Shown here one piece after another: positions 1-10,480 of a stretch of 64,000 nt of DNA. Source of the DNA: Warburgia ugandensis (Eukaryota; Streptophyta; Magnoliopsida; Canellales; Canellaceae); NCBI GenBank assembly GCA_035236585.1, contig CP141135.1, positions 3,134,001 to 3,198,000 of the forward strand, read 5' to 3'. Position 1 is the first letter of the stretch, and each line of letters opens with the position of its first letter. The notes under the pieces were generated by a model. It did not search any database. It was not told the DNA's origin and saw only the letters and a program-made list of their open reading frames with translations. The position numbers were made by a program, and so were the translations under genes.

Positions 1-725
1 CTCACACTACTATATCTTACAAAAATTACAGCTCAAAATTACATAGGAACTTCTTGTGAATATGTGAGAACTGTGAAGAATTCTGACACTCTTGGACCTC
101 TTCCTTCATAAATGGATGTCCATGCTTCTATACAACTATACATAATACATCTCAACCTCTCTGCCCGTTGTTGTTAAGTTGGGTTTTAGATAACTACATA
201 GATAGAGAAGTAAGGTGTTCAAGTTGAAAAATCATGAGAAGATTATTGAGTTTCTTGAAAATAAATATTATTTCTTGCTTTTGAACCTATTAAAGAGGAG
301 TCTCAAGCATAAACTAGTTGTTTACGTAAATTAAAACAGAAGAAAATTGTGTTATACAGTGTCTTAAACAAGGTTTTAGTCTTCTCTGCTCAGTCGGCCT
401 TCCACAAGAATGAACTAGTTACTAAATTGAGGTCAATGAACTTTTTTAATGTCGTGCCATGTAGAACTACAAAGCTATTCGCCAAGAAGAAAGTATATAT
501 TCGGGGATAGTAAAAGGAGTATTTGCGCACATTTATATGTTACTAGAAAAATAACATTTTAAGTGAAACTTATTCTTATAATTCCCTGGCACAGAAATAG
601 CTAACAAGTCCAACTTCTAATACAGGATATAACTTGCAGGAGAGAGAATATTAACCCCGCCATATATATGCAACCAATTTGACAATTGCTGCTCCAATTT
701 TTCCCATGAATTCTACTGTAGCTAC
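1..725. other. Intergenic flank, no gene seen
   Basis: No coding sequence or recognisable repeat is visible. The part next to 726 is presumably the 3' untranslated region of the minus-strand LRR gene. No kinase-like coding sequence is found here, which matters because a kinase would have to lie on this side of that gene. Confidence 0.5.
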
Positions 726-2885
726 TCATGGATGCCTGGACCATCTCTTTGACATTCCACAGACCGTAACTGAGAGAAGAAAGCCTGCCAGTACTCCAGT
801 TCTGAATGGCAATTCGACAATGATGTTTCTAATTCGATCAATTATTTTTTTAATGGTGCTTTTGTCTCCGTGGAATTGTTCACTTGACTGAGGAGCAACT
901 TGAAGGTGACAAGGGGCTCTTTGATCACCACAGAGACCACGGTTCCCCTCGAAGCTTGAATTTGGGAAGGTCGAGAACTGCCCCGCTGTAGGGATTGATC
1001 CAGACAAGTCATTGTTAGCTACGCTGAAACTTGATAGGAAGTTAAGATTTACCAGAGAAGGCGGTATGGTTCCTGAGAGGTGGTTCGAGGACAGATCCAG
1101 CATCTCTAAGTTTTTCATGCCTGATAATTCATCAGGAATGGGACCTGAGAGATAGTTCTTGCTCAGGTCCAGCGCGTGGAGCATCTTCAGCTTTCCAAAC
1201 TCTGGCGTAATTGGCCCAATTAGTTTGTTGCTGCTTAGATTCAACGATGGTGGGAAGTTCCTAACGTGACCATATTGACGGATCCCAGTTCGAATGTTTC
1301 CTTTGAATAAAGGGAATTCATTAGAGGGCTGATCCAGCAAGACATTGCCGGAAATGAGGCTTTCCAGTCGTGTCAAGCTACTAGGAATTTCCCCGGTGAG
1401 CGAATTGTTAGACAAATCCAAGTAAAAGAGAGACTTGAAATTACAGAACCATGGAGGAATCCTACCTTCCAATTTATTCCATGATAAATCTAAAAGCTGT
1501 AAATTATTATACCTCTCCAACCATAGTGGAATTGAGCCAGACAAGCCACAGTATGCAATGACGAGAGCCTCCAGGCTCTCGAATCCCTTGACATCATTAA
1601 CAGGAAGCACTTCATCATGGAAATTTAAAGTCAGAACCAGAGTAGTTAGTTCCTTACATTTCCCCAAAATTGACAGCGCCCCTGAAACATTATGGAGGCT
1701 GGTATTTGAAAGAGAGAGGTAAGAGAGTGCCTGAAGATTTTTGAAGCTTTCAGGAATTTGTCCACCAAATTTGTTTTGCGCCAGATTTATGGATTGTAGT
1801 TCATTGCAAGAAGCTATTTCATCAAGAATTGGACCAACAAGGTGATTAAAACCAAGATCAAGGGAACTCAGATTGGCCACTGCTGTGCAGTTAAGTCTGA
1901 CGGTACCTTCCAGAGAATTTTTCCTCAAATTAAGAGAGCGAAGTGAAGGTAGGTTCAATAAGGAAGGGGGCAACTGACCCTCAAAATGGTTGGTATGAGC
2001 AGAAAGACTCTGTAACTTATGGAGCTTTTCGAATACATCAGGGATATTGCCAGTGAACCAATTAAGGGAGAGATCTACGTCAGTAAGATTGGAAAGATTA
2101 CCAATCATGTCACTAAGCAGACCAGAGAGTCTGTTATCCTGAACATACAGCAGCTTCAACGACCGCAATTCGAATAAATCATCGGTCAATTTTCCCACCA
2201 AATAGTTTGAATCAACAGAGAGCTCTTGTAAGTATCTGCAATCTCCAAAACCTGTCGGAAAATTGCCCGAGAATGAATTCCTTGAAAGTCGAAGAACACT
2301 AATTCGGTTTGACGTCTTGCAGATACTTGTATTAACGTACCCAGTGAAGAGATTGTCATTGATAACGAAGGCCTTCAAATTCACTGATATGGCAAGGTTT
2401 GGCTGGTTACCATCGAACAAGTTGTTCGAAATGTTGAAAATTTGAATTGATGGTAGGGCAGACTCGGACGGAATCAAACCAGAGAAATGGTTATGGCTCA
2501 AATCTAAGACCTCTAACTGCTGCAGATGGAACAGTTCGGATGGTACCTGGCCCCTGAAGGAGTTGTATGAGAGATTAAGAACTTTAAGCTGATCCAAACC
2601 AACTACAGTTTTCGAAACGACTCCTTCCATTCCTCGCCTTCCAAGATCCAACCTAACTATCCTCTTGCCCAATACAGGAAACAACTTGCAATCGACACCG
2701 ACCCAACTGCAACAATCAGAAGAAGTATTGTCCCACCCATCAATCCCTGAATCCAGACCCTCTAGGAAACCATGCAGTGCACTCAAGTCAGTTGAATTAC
2801 AGCTCTGAGTCTGTGAATTCAAGACCTGTGCTTGGAAGCAAAATCCAATAATAATAGAGAACACCCAGAAATCTCCCAGACCCAT
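726..2885 (-). CDS. LRR receptor-like protein, phytosulfokine-receptor-type ectodomain without kinase
   Basis: This is a single uninterrupted frame of 719 residues starting at the ATG at 2885. It has a hydrophobic signal peptide (about 1-24), an LRR N-cap with cysteines at 29, 58, 59 and 66, and about 20 leucine-rich repeats (roughly 75-635). A non-LRR island lies near 506-546, followed by a C-cap (Cys 652 and 659), a short hydrophobic stretch (about 696-710) and a tail of only about nine residues. The repeat order, the island position and many segments match my knowledge of phytosulfokine receptor 1, in which the island and neighbouring repeats bind the sulfated pentapeptide. PSKR1 is about 1,000 residues long with a cytoplasmic Ser/Thr kinase; here the frame stops just after the membrane segment. 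The family match is strong. That it is a functional receptor-like protein rather than a truncated PSKR pseudogene is inferred from the clean frame and the intact signal peptide and caps. Confidence 0.85.
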   Translation of the reverse strand: MGLGDFWVFSIIIGFCFQAQVLNSQTQSCNSTDLSALHGFLEGLDSGIDGWDNTSSDCCSWVGVDCKLFPVLGKRIVRLDLGRRGMEGVVSKTVVGLDQLKVLNLSYNSFRGQVPSELFHLQQLEVLDLSHNHFSGLIPSESALPSIQIFNISNNLFDGNQPNLAISVNLKAFVINDNLFTGYVNTSICKTSNRISVLRLSRNSFSGNFPTGFGDCRYLQELSVDSNYLVGKLTDDLFELRSLKLLYVQDNRLSGLLSDMIGNLSNLTDVDLSLNWFTGNIPDVFEKLHKLQSLSAHTNHFEGQLPPSLLNLPSLRSLNLRKNSLEGTVRLNCTAVANLSSLDLGFNHLVGPILDEIASCNELQSINLAQNKFGGQIPESFKNLQALSYLSLSNTSLHNVSGALSILGKCKELTTLVLTLNFHDEVLPVNDVKGFESLEALVIAYCGLSGSIPLWLERYNNLQLLDLSWNKLEGRIPPWFCNFKSLFYLDLSNNSLTGEIPSSLTRLESLISGNVLLDQPSNEFPLFKGNIRTGIRQYGHVRNFPPSLNLSSNKLIGPITPEFGKLKMLHALDLSKNYLSGPIPDELSGMKNLEMLDLSSNHLSGTIPPSLVNLNFLSSFSVANNDLSGSIPTAGQFSTFPNSSFEGNRGLCGDQRAPCHLQVAPQSSEQFHGDKSTIKKIIDRIRNIIVELPFRTGVLAGFLLSVTVCGMSKRWSRHP

Positions 2886-3000
2886 CTTCTGAATATCAAT
2901 TAAATTACTGTTTCTTCCTGGTTGACCGAAACTATATCAACTTTGTGAGGTCGTTCTTCCTGTTTCAATACTTTACTGTCAAAAGCAAGTAAATTGTGAA

Positions 3001-3008
3001 TATATAAA
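3001..3008 (-). promoter_or_regulatory. Possible TATA box of the LRR gene
   Basis: On the minus strand this reads TTTATATA, about 120 bases upstream of the ATG at 2885. A GA- and GT-rich microsatellite lies just upstream (about 3013-3048). Spacing fits a plant core promoter with a leader of roughly 90 bases, but there is no transcript evidence. Confidence 0.35.
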
Positions 3009-3009
3009 C

Positions 3010-3048
3010 CAGAGAGTGAGAGAGAGAGGGGGTGTGTGTGTGTGTGCT
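3010..3048. repeat. GA/GT microsatellite
   Basis: A short run of GA dinucleotides is followed by a GT run. It lies in the presumed promoter or leader of the LRR gene. Confidence 0.7.
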
Positions 3049-4550
3049 TGTGCGAGTGTTACTGATCCTGAGAAAGCCACTCTACATCAGAAATTTCTGA
3101 TTTGTTTCGCAGAGACTTGTTTCCTCTGTTCTTGGATAAAGTCTCTACTTTTGCCGGGCTCGGTAGGTAATTAATGACATCGAGCTTGACTTTGAAACGA
3201 TCCTAGGAAGGCGATCAGAGCTATCTAGAGCGCAACAACGTGGCAAGTAGCCGCGTGGTCGCCAATTTTGCATGGAGGTATCCACACTTATAGTCGATCC
3301 GTCCCGTTCACATGATTATTACAATTTCGATGTATTCTACTCCGGATTGTGGGCGGACTGGACAACTAGTATTTGCAAAGTTGTACTGATGATCCCAGGA
3401 AACATTGGACGGTTGGAAAGTTCGTGCGTTTAACGTCGACATTCAATGATCAAATATGTATTTTCTAGGACACTCAAATCTTTCAATCGTAATGAGTTTA
3501 TAGTGACTGTATAATTGATCGTTAAATGTAGACTCTGGTTTATAAAGAGTTTGTAACCGTTCGTTTCCTCCATTAAAAAAGCAATATGTTTTTTATGCTA
3601 AAATCATCCGATCTTCACGTCTTTTGTGCAGCGAACAGATTAATAGTGGAACCATCCAAAGGTAGGCCAGTCATGCAAAACCACGCCTTTTGGTCACAAC
3701 TTGCCTTATTCCTGGAGACTGCGTTTAGAACTTAATGGTTATCTTGTGCACCTTGTACTCAAGAGGAATGCTTAAGTAATCATAAAAGAAGGGGTGTGCT
3801 TAACAATCATATTTTCGAAACCACGTCAGCATGATCGGCACATTCATTTCCTTGCTTCACATTTGGATATTTAATAGGTTAAGAACATGTCGATTAGTTG
3901 ATTCTAGATCTAAATTTAGAACATTGTTTCTCAAAGTTTTTGAACTGTTCATTTCCAAGCACTACTTATTAAACAGTAGAATCAACTAATCCACATACTT
4001 TTTAATCCATTAAATGTCCAAAGTCGGAGCAAGGAGACGAGGCAAAGATGGGCTCCAGATACTGTGATAACTGGACACCCCTTTATAGTCGGTATAGCAT
4101 CTCTTAAATTCATTACCTAGTGGATGAAAGTAATACATAAAAGTAGATTTACAAGGAAAGCTATGTAATCAATTCAATCGAATATGTTTACTTTTGAAGA
4201 AATTTCAAGTGCACGATCTTAAAAATCAAATTTAATATATTGCTTTCTTATTAGGTAATGAATGCAGAGAGCACAACCCCTCAATGCCCCACGCCTCCCC
4301 AGTTATATAAAAGGACTAATTGCGTAAAGACGTTGTCTCAGCACGGTAGATGCACAACTTGGAGAATAGTTTTTCAAATATATATGTTGATACAAATTGT
4401 TAAGACTGAAGGCCATCAATGGTTTTGGTCCTACGCCATATGGATATTCCATCTACAAGATACACTACAACAAAGTCAATGATTCACATTTCACCGGCAA
4501 AAGCCTAAATTCGTGGATCAAGGGTCTAGGATTTTCATTAAGCGGTCTGT
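3049..4550. other. Intergenic, nothing recognised
   Basis: AT-rich sequence with stops in all frames. The small open frame near 4258-4482 has no recognisable domain. The distal promoter of the LRR gene may extend into this region. Confidence 0.5.
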
Positions 4551-4620
4551 GACATCTAAAGATGTTGCAATTGTCCCATGATGTACGTCACATTTTTTTC
4601 CCTCTTTTTTCGTAAAGTTG

Positions 4621-4760
4621 AAGGTGAGCCTTGCCATAACGATATAGTTGTCATCGTGTGACTTTGAGGTCACAGGTTCAAGGTATGAAAACAGTCTCTT
4701 GTAAAATGCAAGATATGGTTACGTGAGCTTCGTGCACCCAGGCTGTCTTTTTTTTTTTTT
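4621..4760 (+). mobile_element. Au-SINE-like copy 1 in tandem array (internally deleted)
   Basis: The tRNA-like head is recognisable: a gagccttgcc start and a B-box-like ggtcacaggttcaa. It continues into a tail matching the SINE 3' end (gagcttcgtgcaccc) and a T-run. The middle part found in the full copy at 7144 is missing. Confidence 0.75.
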
Positions 4761-5095
4761 TTTGGTTTGGTACATGCTAAGAATCAGGAACGAAACTACT
4801 TATTCACTGTCTTAGATCTATATATGCATCTCGTAATGGAATAGAGGGTGGACACCTCGAAGACATACCCAGGCTTGAACAGAGAGGGCCTCTCTTCCTC
4901 AAACCACTAGACTACTCACTAATCCGCCCAGATGTTGAATGTCTGTGACATCTAGGTGTTGCAATCGTCTCATTAACTACGCATTCCTTAGTCAAGTCCC
5001 TCAACAATTGGGAATCGGTTCGTTAATTCCGATTCCGTTGTCAAGTCCCATGGATGTAAGTCACATTTTTTTCTCTCTTTTTTGGTACAAGTTAA

Positions 5096-5235
5096 AGGGG
5101 AGCCTTGCCACAACGATAGAGTTGTTATCGGGTGACTTTGAGGTCACGGGTGGGTTCAAGGTGTGAAAATAGCCTCTTACAAAATGCAAGATATGGTTAC
5201 GTGAGCTTGGTGCACCCAAACTGTCGTTTTATTTA
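5096..5235 (+). mobile_element. Au-SINE-like copy 2 in tandem array
   Basis: It has the same head, B-box region and shortened middle as the copy at 4621. It ends in a T-rich tract and sits in the second array unit. Confidence 0.75.
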
Positions 5236-5576
5236 TTTATTTTTATTTGATACATGCTAAGAATCAGGAATGAAACCACTTATTCACTGTCCTAGATCTA
5301 TATATGTATCTTGCAATGGAATAGAGGGTGGACACCTCAAAGACATACCCAGGCTTGAACAGAGAGGGCCTCTCTTCCTCAAACCACTAGACTACTGACT
5401 AATCTACCAAGATGTTGAGTGTCTGTGACATCTAGGTGTTGCAATCGTCTCATTAACTACGCATTCCTTAGTCAAGTCCCTCAACAATTGGGAATCGGTT
5501 CATTAATTCTGATTCCTTAGTCAGGTCCCATGGATGTACGTTATATTTTTTTTTTCTCTTTTTTGGTACAAATTGA

Positions 5577-5698
5577 AGGGAGCTTTGAGTTGTCATCGTA
5601 TGACCTTGAGGTCACGGGTTCAAGACGTGAAAATAGCCTCTTGCAAAATGCAAGATATGGTTACATGAGCTTCGTGCACCCAAGCTGTTTTTTTTTTA
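5577..5698 (+). mobile_element. Au-SINE-like copy 3 in tandem array, head shortened
   Basis: It has the same arrangement as its neighbours, with a further deletion of about 25 bases in the head. That deletion accounts for the shorter 455-base unit. Confidence 0.7.
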
Positions 5699-6027
5699 GT
5701 TTGGTGCATGCTAAGAATCAGGAACGAAACCACTTATTCACTGTCCTAGATCTACATATGCATCTCGTAATGGAATAGAGGGGTGGGCACCTCGAAGACA
5801 TACCCAGGCTTGAACAGAGAGGGCCTCTCTTCCTCAAACCACTATACTACTGACTAATCCACCAAGATGTTGAGTGTCTATGACATCTAGGTGTTGCAAT
5901 TGTCTCATTAACTACGCATTCCTTAGTCAAGTCCCTCAACAATTGGGAATCAGTTCATTAATTCCGATTCCTTAGTCAAGTCCCATGGATGTACGTCACA
6001 TTTTTTTCCTCTTTTTTGGTACAAGTT

Positions 6028-6178
6028 GAAGGGGAGCTTTTCCACAACGATAGAATTGTCATCGTGTGACCTTGAGGTCACGGATTCAAGGCGTGAAAAT
6101 AGCCTCTTGCAAAATACAAGATATGGTTACTTGAGCTTCGTGCACCCAAACTGTCTTTTTTTCTTTTCTTTTTTTTGG
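6028..6178 (+). mobile_element. Au-SINE-like copy 4 in tandem array
   Basis: It has the same head, B-box, deleted middle and T-tail as copies 1 and 2. Confidence 0.75.
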
Positions 6179-6460
6179 TTTGGTACATGTTAAGAATCAA
6201 GAACGAAACCACTTATTCACTGTCCTAGATCTATACATGCATCTCGTAATGGAATAGAGGGTGGGCACCTCGAAGACATACCCAGGCTTGAACAGAGAGG
6301 GACTTTCTTCCTCAAGCCACTATGCTACTGACTAATCCACCAAGATGTTGAGTGCTATGACATCTAGGTGTTGCAATTGTCTCATTAACTACGCATTCCT
6401 TGGTCAGGTCCCTCAACAATTGGGAATCAGTTCATTAACTCCAATTCTTAGTCAAGTCGT

Positions 6461-7122
6461 TAGAAATTGGTTCTCGCTTGAAACAAAGAGATGATCCATG
6501 TGCGTTGCTCCTGCCTTCTCCATCCATGTTCAACGGTAACGTCACTGGAGGATAGACCTGGACTTCTGGAAGCTTAACTCTACCTGCTTGGCCTCCGTTT
6601 CAAATCAAGAGGTTGCAGTCCGAATCGTCGGCTCCTTGTCAGAAAAAGGACAAAAGACTAGATGACTTTGTTAAGAGTAGATGAGATGACTTTCTTAATG
6701 AATCAGTAGATACCATGGATGAACCTCAGTTTAATTGGATTAAGTCAAAACGACTGAATCATATGAAATCCGCTTAGCTGTAATCTAAAACTTGGATCTA
6801 AGCTTTGATCCATCGCTCATATCTAGCACGACCTGCAAGATGGACAGTTTTGGACCATTATATCATGCTTTTGCCTGCCACTATTTCCGGGTGAAACATA
6901 GGCTGAAAGCATTCAACGGGCAAGAAATTTTATATCCAGCCTATCTAAATCATTAGAAACATGATGAATGGTTTATCTAAACCAAAAAATTTCACCATAA
7001 ATAATAAAAGTAGCATCTACATCTTGAAACGCTCAAGAGCGTCTACTCCTACCAGGACTCATCTCTAGATATCCAATGGCAAACTGTGTCTCTTGAGTTA
7101 TGGGCTAGGAATTTGTGGTGAA
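6461..7122. other. Intergenic, nothing recognised
   Basis: No coding sequence or repeat is recognised between the tandem array and the full SINE. Confidence 0.5.
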
Positions 7123-7343
7123 TAGAACTATGAAGAAGATGAAGGGGAGCCTTAGTGCAACAGTAAAGTTGTCGTCATGTGACTTTGAGGTCACGGGTTC
7201 AAGGCATTGGAAACAGCCTCTTGTAAACATGCAAGGTAAAGCTGTATACTATAGATCCTTGTGATATGCTCCTTTATTGAAACCTGCCTAGGCGGGAGTT
7301 TCGTGCCCCACGGCTGCCCCATTTTAGAACTATGAAGAAGATG
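7123..7343 (+). mobile_element. Full-length Au-type SINE with 19-bp target site duplication
   Basis: The element body runs from about 7142 to 7324. It starts with ggggagccttagtgcaac, carries A- and B-box-like RNA polymerase III promoter elements (B box within cacgggttcaaggc), and ends in ctgccccattt. The 19-base direct repeat tagaactatgaagaagatg is perfect at 7123-7141 and 7325-7343. That is the signature of LINE-mediated target-primed insertion and suggests a fairly recent event. Au-SINEs are tRNA-derived non-coding retroposons widespread in flowering plants. Confidence 0.92.
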
Positions 7344-8705
7344 TCATTGTTAACCGTTTCAATCCAATTTAAACATATTTACGTCCAGATAAGGATTTTG
7401 ATCTAAAGGATCTCTGGTATCTTGGGGTGGCAAAAAATTCATAGGAGGTCGTCCCTATGTAAACTTAATTCAGTGTTCTAAGTCATTTGAATTGGTTCAT
7501 TAGCCATCTATCTACTAGGCATGTCAATTAACTATTGGTTAATTCGGTGCATTGATCTCGCCATAACCACCATTTGTTGAAAAATGATAAACACAGATCC
7601 AATGGTTCAATCCATCATTCGTGCAAAGGCTTAAAAAGTCTTTCATTGCAATCAATAGGACTGTGGCATATTATTTTCTCCATTTTACCTCAAAAAAGTT
7701 ACGTGGTCTTAATATCCTTCTTAGCTACCTCATTCGTAATCACAATCATTCACTAAAAACTCCTTGATCTTGTGGCCCAAATTCTCTGTCAAGAAAAAAG
7801 ACATGTTTGCATCAAATAAAAATATGTCAGCCATAATTCGATTATGATTGTGGATGTTCGGGGTTTAGCGGATCTAGGATTATCAGTGGTTAATAATTTT
7901 TCGTTTTCGTGTTTTGTTGAATCAACAATTTATTCATATGTGGAAATACTATGAATCTTGTTCCATGCCAATACGTGGATCAAACCTACGAGACGATCAT
8001 CATCGTATATAAGGAAGTTAATCATCTAAGAGTCCCTGTAGGCCTAGACACTCACAAGCATCTTCAGAAGTAGACGCTGGCTTAGATGTTTTTTTTTTTT
8101 TTTTGGAAGATTGAAGCCGTTCATTATACTCAGCTTACAGAAATTAGCTAATTTGACAGAAATAATGCATTTGGATGATCCTAACTGCTGCTTTTTGTTT
8201 TATAAAAATTGCAATAAAAAAGAGTGATGTTGACTCTTTACCAAAAGACACATAAGCTAAAAGAACTCAATGGAAATGAAATTTATTTTGTAGCCCATTT
8301 AAGCTATTCCGAACATGATGAATGGCTTGGATCTACAAAACACTGTCATCGTGAGTGAAACAAGACAAAGTTTACTTCTTTAGATGCTTGTGAGAGTCTA
8401 TACCGACTGGGACTCATCATTTAATAATAATGAGAGAGGATTATAGGCCAAATTTACGGAGATTGTAGAGAAGACGTGGGTATTAAAGTGATCATGACAA
8501 TACTAAACGACTATACATTAACTACCAATGGAAAAAGTGGTCCTCGATGATCTCAAGTTTCTGCACCCACAAAGTACATACAAAACAAATAGATAACAAA
8601 CACCCATTAAAATATAAAATTGCATGATAATCAGTCCATAACAGCATAGAAATAGAGATGTACATATACATAAAACTTACCTCCATCAACTGATAAAGTT
8701 TTCCC
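7344..8705. other. Intergenic, nothing recognised
   Basis: No domain-bearing reading frame is seen. A run of T lies near 8091-8105. Its neighbourhood does not let me assign it to an element. Confidence 0.45.
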
Positions 8706-9221
8706 TAGGCCTGGCAATTTAGGTTGGCAGGTCGTGTTTGTGTCATGTCTAGACTAACCCATTATAGTATAGGGGTCGATACAAACACGACCCGCTTAAT
8801 AATTATGTCAAAAACCTATGACTCGAACACGACACGATTATTAAACAAGTCGACAATACACGACTCGTGTAACACGATTAAATAAATATAAAATAACTAA
8901 TATAGGACAGTTTCTGAAGAACCGTCCTATATAACTATTGTAATATAAGACTATTTTTTATAAATCATCCTATATTTTCAATCCGATTGGTTAATAACTT
9001 GTGAGTTATATGGGTCAACACAAAGAATTAATAGGTCGCGTGTCAAACAGGTCAATACGACGGGTCAACATTTATTGACCCAAGTACGACACAATTTTTG
9101 GCGTGTCATTTTTCGATTGACCTGAAAATGACGCGAACACAATCAGACTCGACCCTAACCCGCTAAATCCATGCTGGGTTCGAGTCGTGTTATCATGTCG
9201 TGTCATATTTTGCCACCCTTA
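8706..9221. mobile_element. hAT-like MITE
   Basis: The ends form imperfect terminal inverted repeats: TAGGCCTGGCAA on the left and the complement TAAGGGTGGCAA on the right. They are flanked by near-identical 8-base sequences (gttttccc and gtttcccc). The interior has no coding capacity and is full of inverted motifs built on acgacacg/cgtgtcgt. The size (516 bases), the ends and the 8-base duplication fit a non-autonomous hAT element. A small nested hairpin lies near 8904-8934. Confidence 0.7.
8904..8934. repeat. Small hairpin inside the MITE
   Basis: The arm tataggacagtt pairs with aaccgtcctata across a short loop, with one mismatch. A weaker related pair follows at about 8946-8976. It could be a remnant of another MITE family inserted in the hAT-like element, or simply part of its foldback structure. 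Confidence 0.5.
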
Positions 9222-9813
9222 GTTTCCCCAAGTAATCTTTCTTTCAAGCAACAATCACTAACCATAGACCCATCAAAACAAAAGAAAGTCCAATAATAAC
9301 TTACAAACAAACAAGGGAAATTTTTAGACAATTTCTTACTAATAAACTCTCCAAAACTTGCACTAGTATCTTCAAGAGGCTTGTCAATGTTGGATCGATC
9401 CAAATCATCCAATTTTGTCCTTTATTCAAACTCCAAAAAATCACACACATTAGAAAACTGCACAAGTGATGATAGAAAATAGAATTGATCAATCTCTCTC
9501 CTCTTTTATATATATATATATATATATATATTATTTCCTAATTAAGTTGCTTGCTAAACAAGTGAACGGTGACCTCCAATCCTTGCAATCCAATGCTTAT
9601 AAGTTGGTCTAGAAGTCCTAATAAAATAGGGAGAAATAATGTCAGACCTATTCATAAATTAACTTGAATGTTTTTTCCTTTTATATCAACTGTCCAGATC
9701 ATCTAGTAGGTTGATCAAGCCAATTAGATGATCAAACATATAAGATGATCCTGTAGTTTAATTGACCACTAGGACTAGCATCTCTTACTTGGTCAATAAC
9801 CCTGGGAATACAA
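9222..9813. other. Intergenic with a TA microsatellite
   Basis: No gene is recognised. A TA dinucleotide run lies at about 9508-9531. This is the sequence the copia nest inserted into. Confidence 0.5.
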
Positions 9814-9818
9814 GATAC

Positions 9819-10044
9819 TGTCAGCACAAGCTATTTTTGGCATAATATTTAGAATTGATTATATAAATCAATATGATCAATTCTAGGATATTTGACTTTT
9901 CCATGTATAACTATAGGAATATTTTAGTTTCTTAGAATAACTCATCTCCTGTTTTATGTGTTAGCTTCTATGTGTATATGTGCGATTGAAAGATGAAGAA
10001 ATAGAGTGAAAAAATGAATTATTACAAAAAATTCCTGTTTTACA
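9819..10044 (+). repeat. 5' LTR of copia 1
   Basis: A 226-base direct repeat matching 26491-26716 with few differences. It starts TG, ends CA, and is followed directly by the primer-binding site. Confidence 0.95.
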
Positions 10045-10056
10045 TGGTATCAGAGC
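10045..10056 (+). other. Primer-binding site of copia 1
   Basis: TGGTATCAGAGC, complementary to the 3' end of initiator Met-tRNA, immediately follows the 5' LTR. Confidence 0.93.
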
Positions 10057-10480
10057 ATCTGTACAAATACTTTGTAACGGATCCACCATTTGGGTGGTGA
10101 GTTGTTGGGCCACTGGCGACGGAGGTCCCTTTGATCTTGAAGGCGTTCTGTAATCTCCCATTGTTGTTTGTGGAGTTCTTCGATTTCCTTGCGAAGTTCT
10201 TCTATAGATTTTTTCTCTACCGCAGTCGTTGCTTCCTTCCTTGCGACCAATAGCAGAAGTTGATATTGGCTTCTGCACTAGAGACTTCAGCAACAAGCAT
10301 AAAAAGGAGGCAGGCACCAGTAACAAATGAGAAGCCATCTTTCAGACTCTTGTCTGCCTTTCGGGTCCTTTTTTTTTTTTCCTTCACTGTGACGATCTGA
10401 TCAATCCCAAACACACCCAAACACTGTGATTCACGGTAACAGAGTTTTCTTGATTATTCCTTCCACGCAACGACTATATA

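Larger units (their letters stand above)
4551..6460. repeat. Tandem array of ~455-480 bp units, each carrying a truncated SINE
   Basis: A block beginning gacatctaggtgttgcaat recurs at 4947, 5427, 5882 and 6359, with a diverged version at 4551. Unit lengths are therefore about 396, 480, 455 and 477 bases plus a final partial unit. The first unit lacks part of the segment that follows the block in the others. Each full unit contains, in the same order, the block, a T-rich stretch, an Au-SINE-like head with its 3' end, another T-run, and a segment with the phrase cacctcgaagacatacccag. The array seems to come from local duplication of sequence that already held a SINE, because all copies share the same internal SINE deletion. 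Confidence 0.9.

Noticed and set aside
4551-6460. Regular direct repeats considered as a CRISPR-like array
   Set aside because: Units are about 455-480 bases and carry SINE sequence in a plant genome. There are no short repeats with unique spacers.
7142-7324. tRNA gene from the A and B box motifs
   Set aside because: No cloverleaf with acceptor stem could be drawn. The 19-base target duplication and body match a SINE.
9961-10420. Minus-strand frames overlapping the copia 1 LTR and leader
   Set aside because: They lie antisense to the LTR, primer site and leader of a defined plus-strand element.
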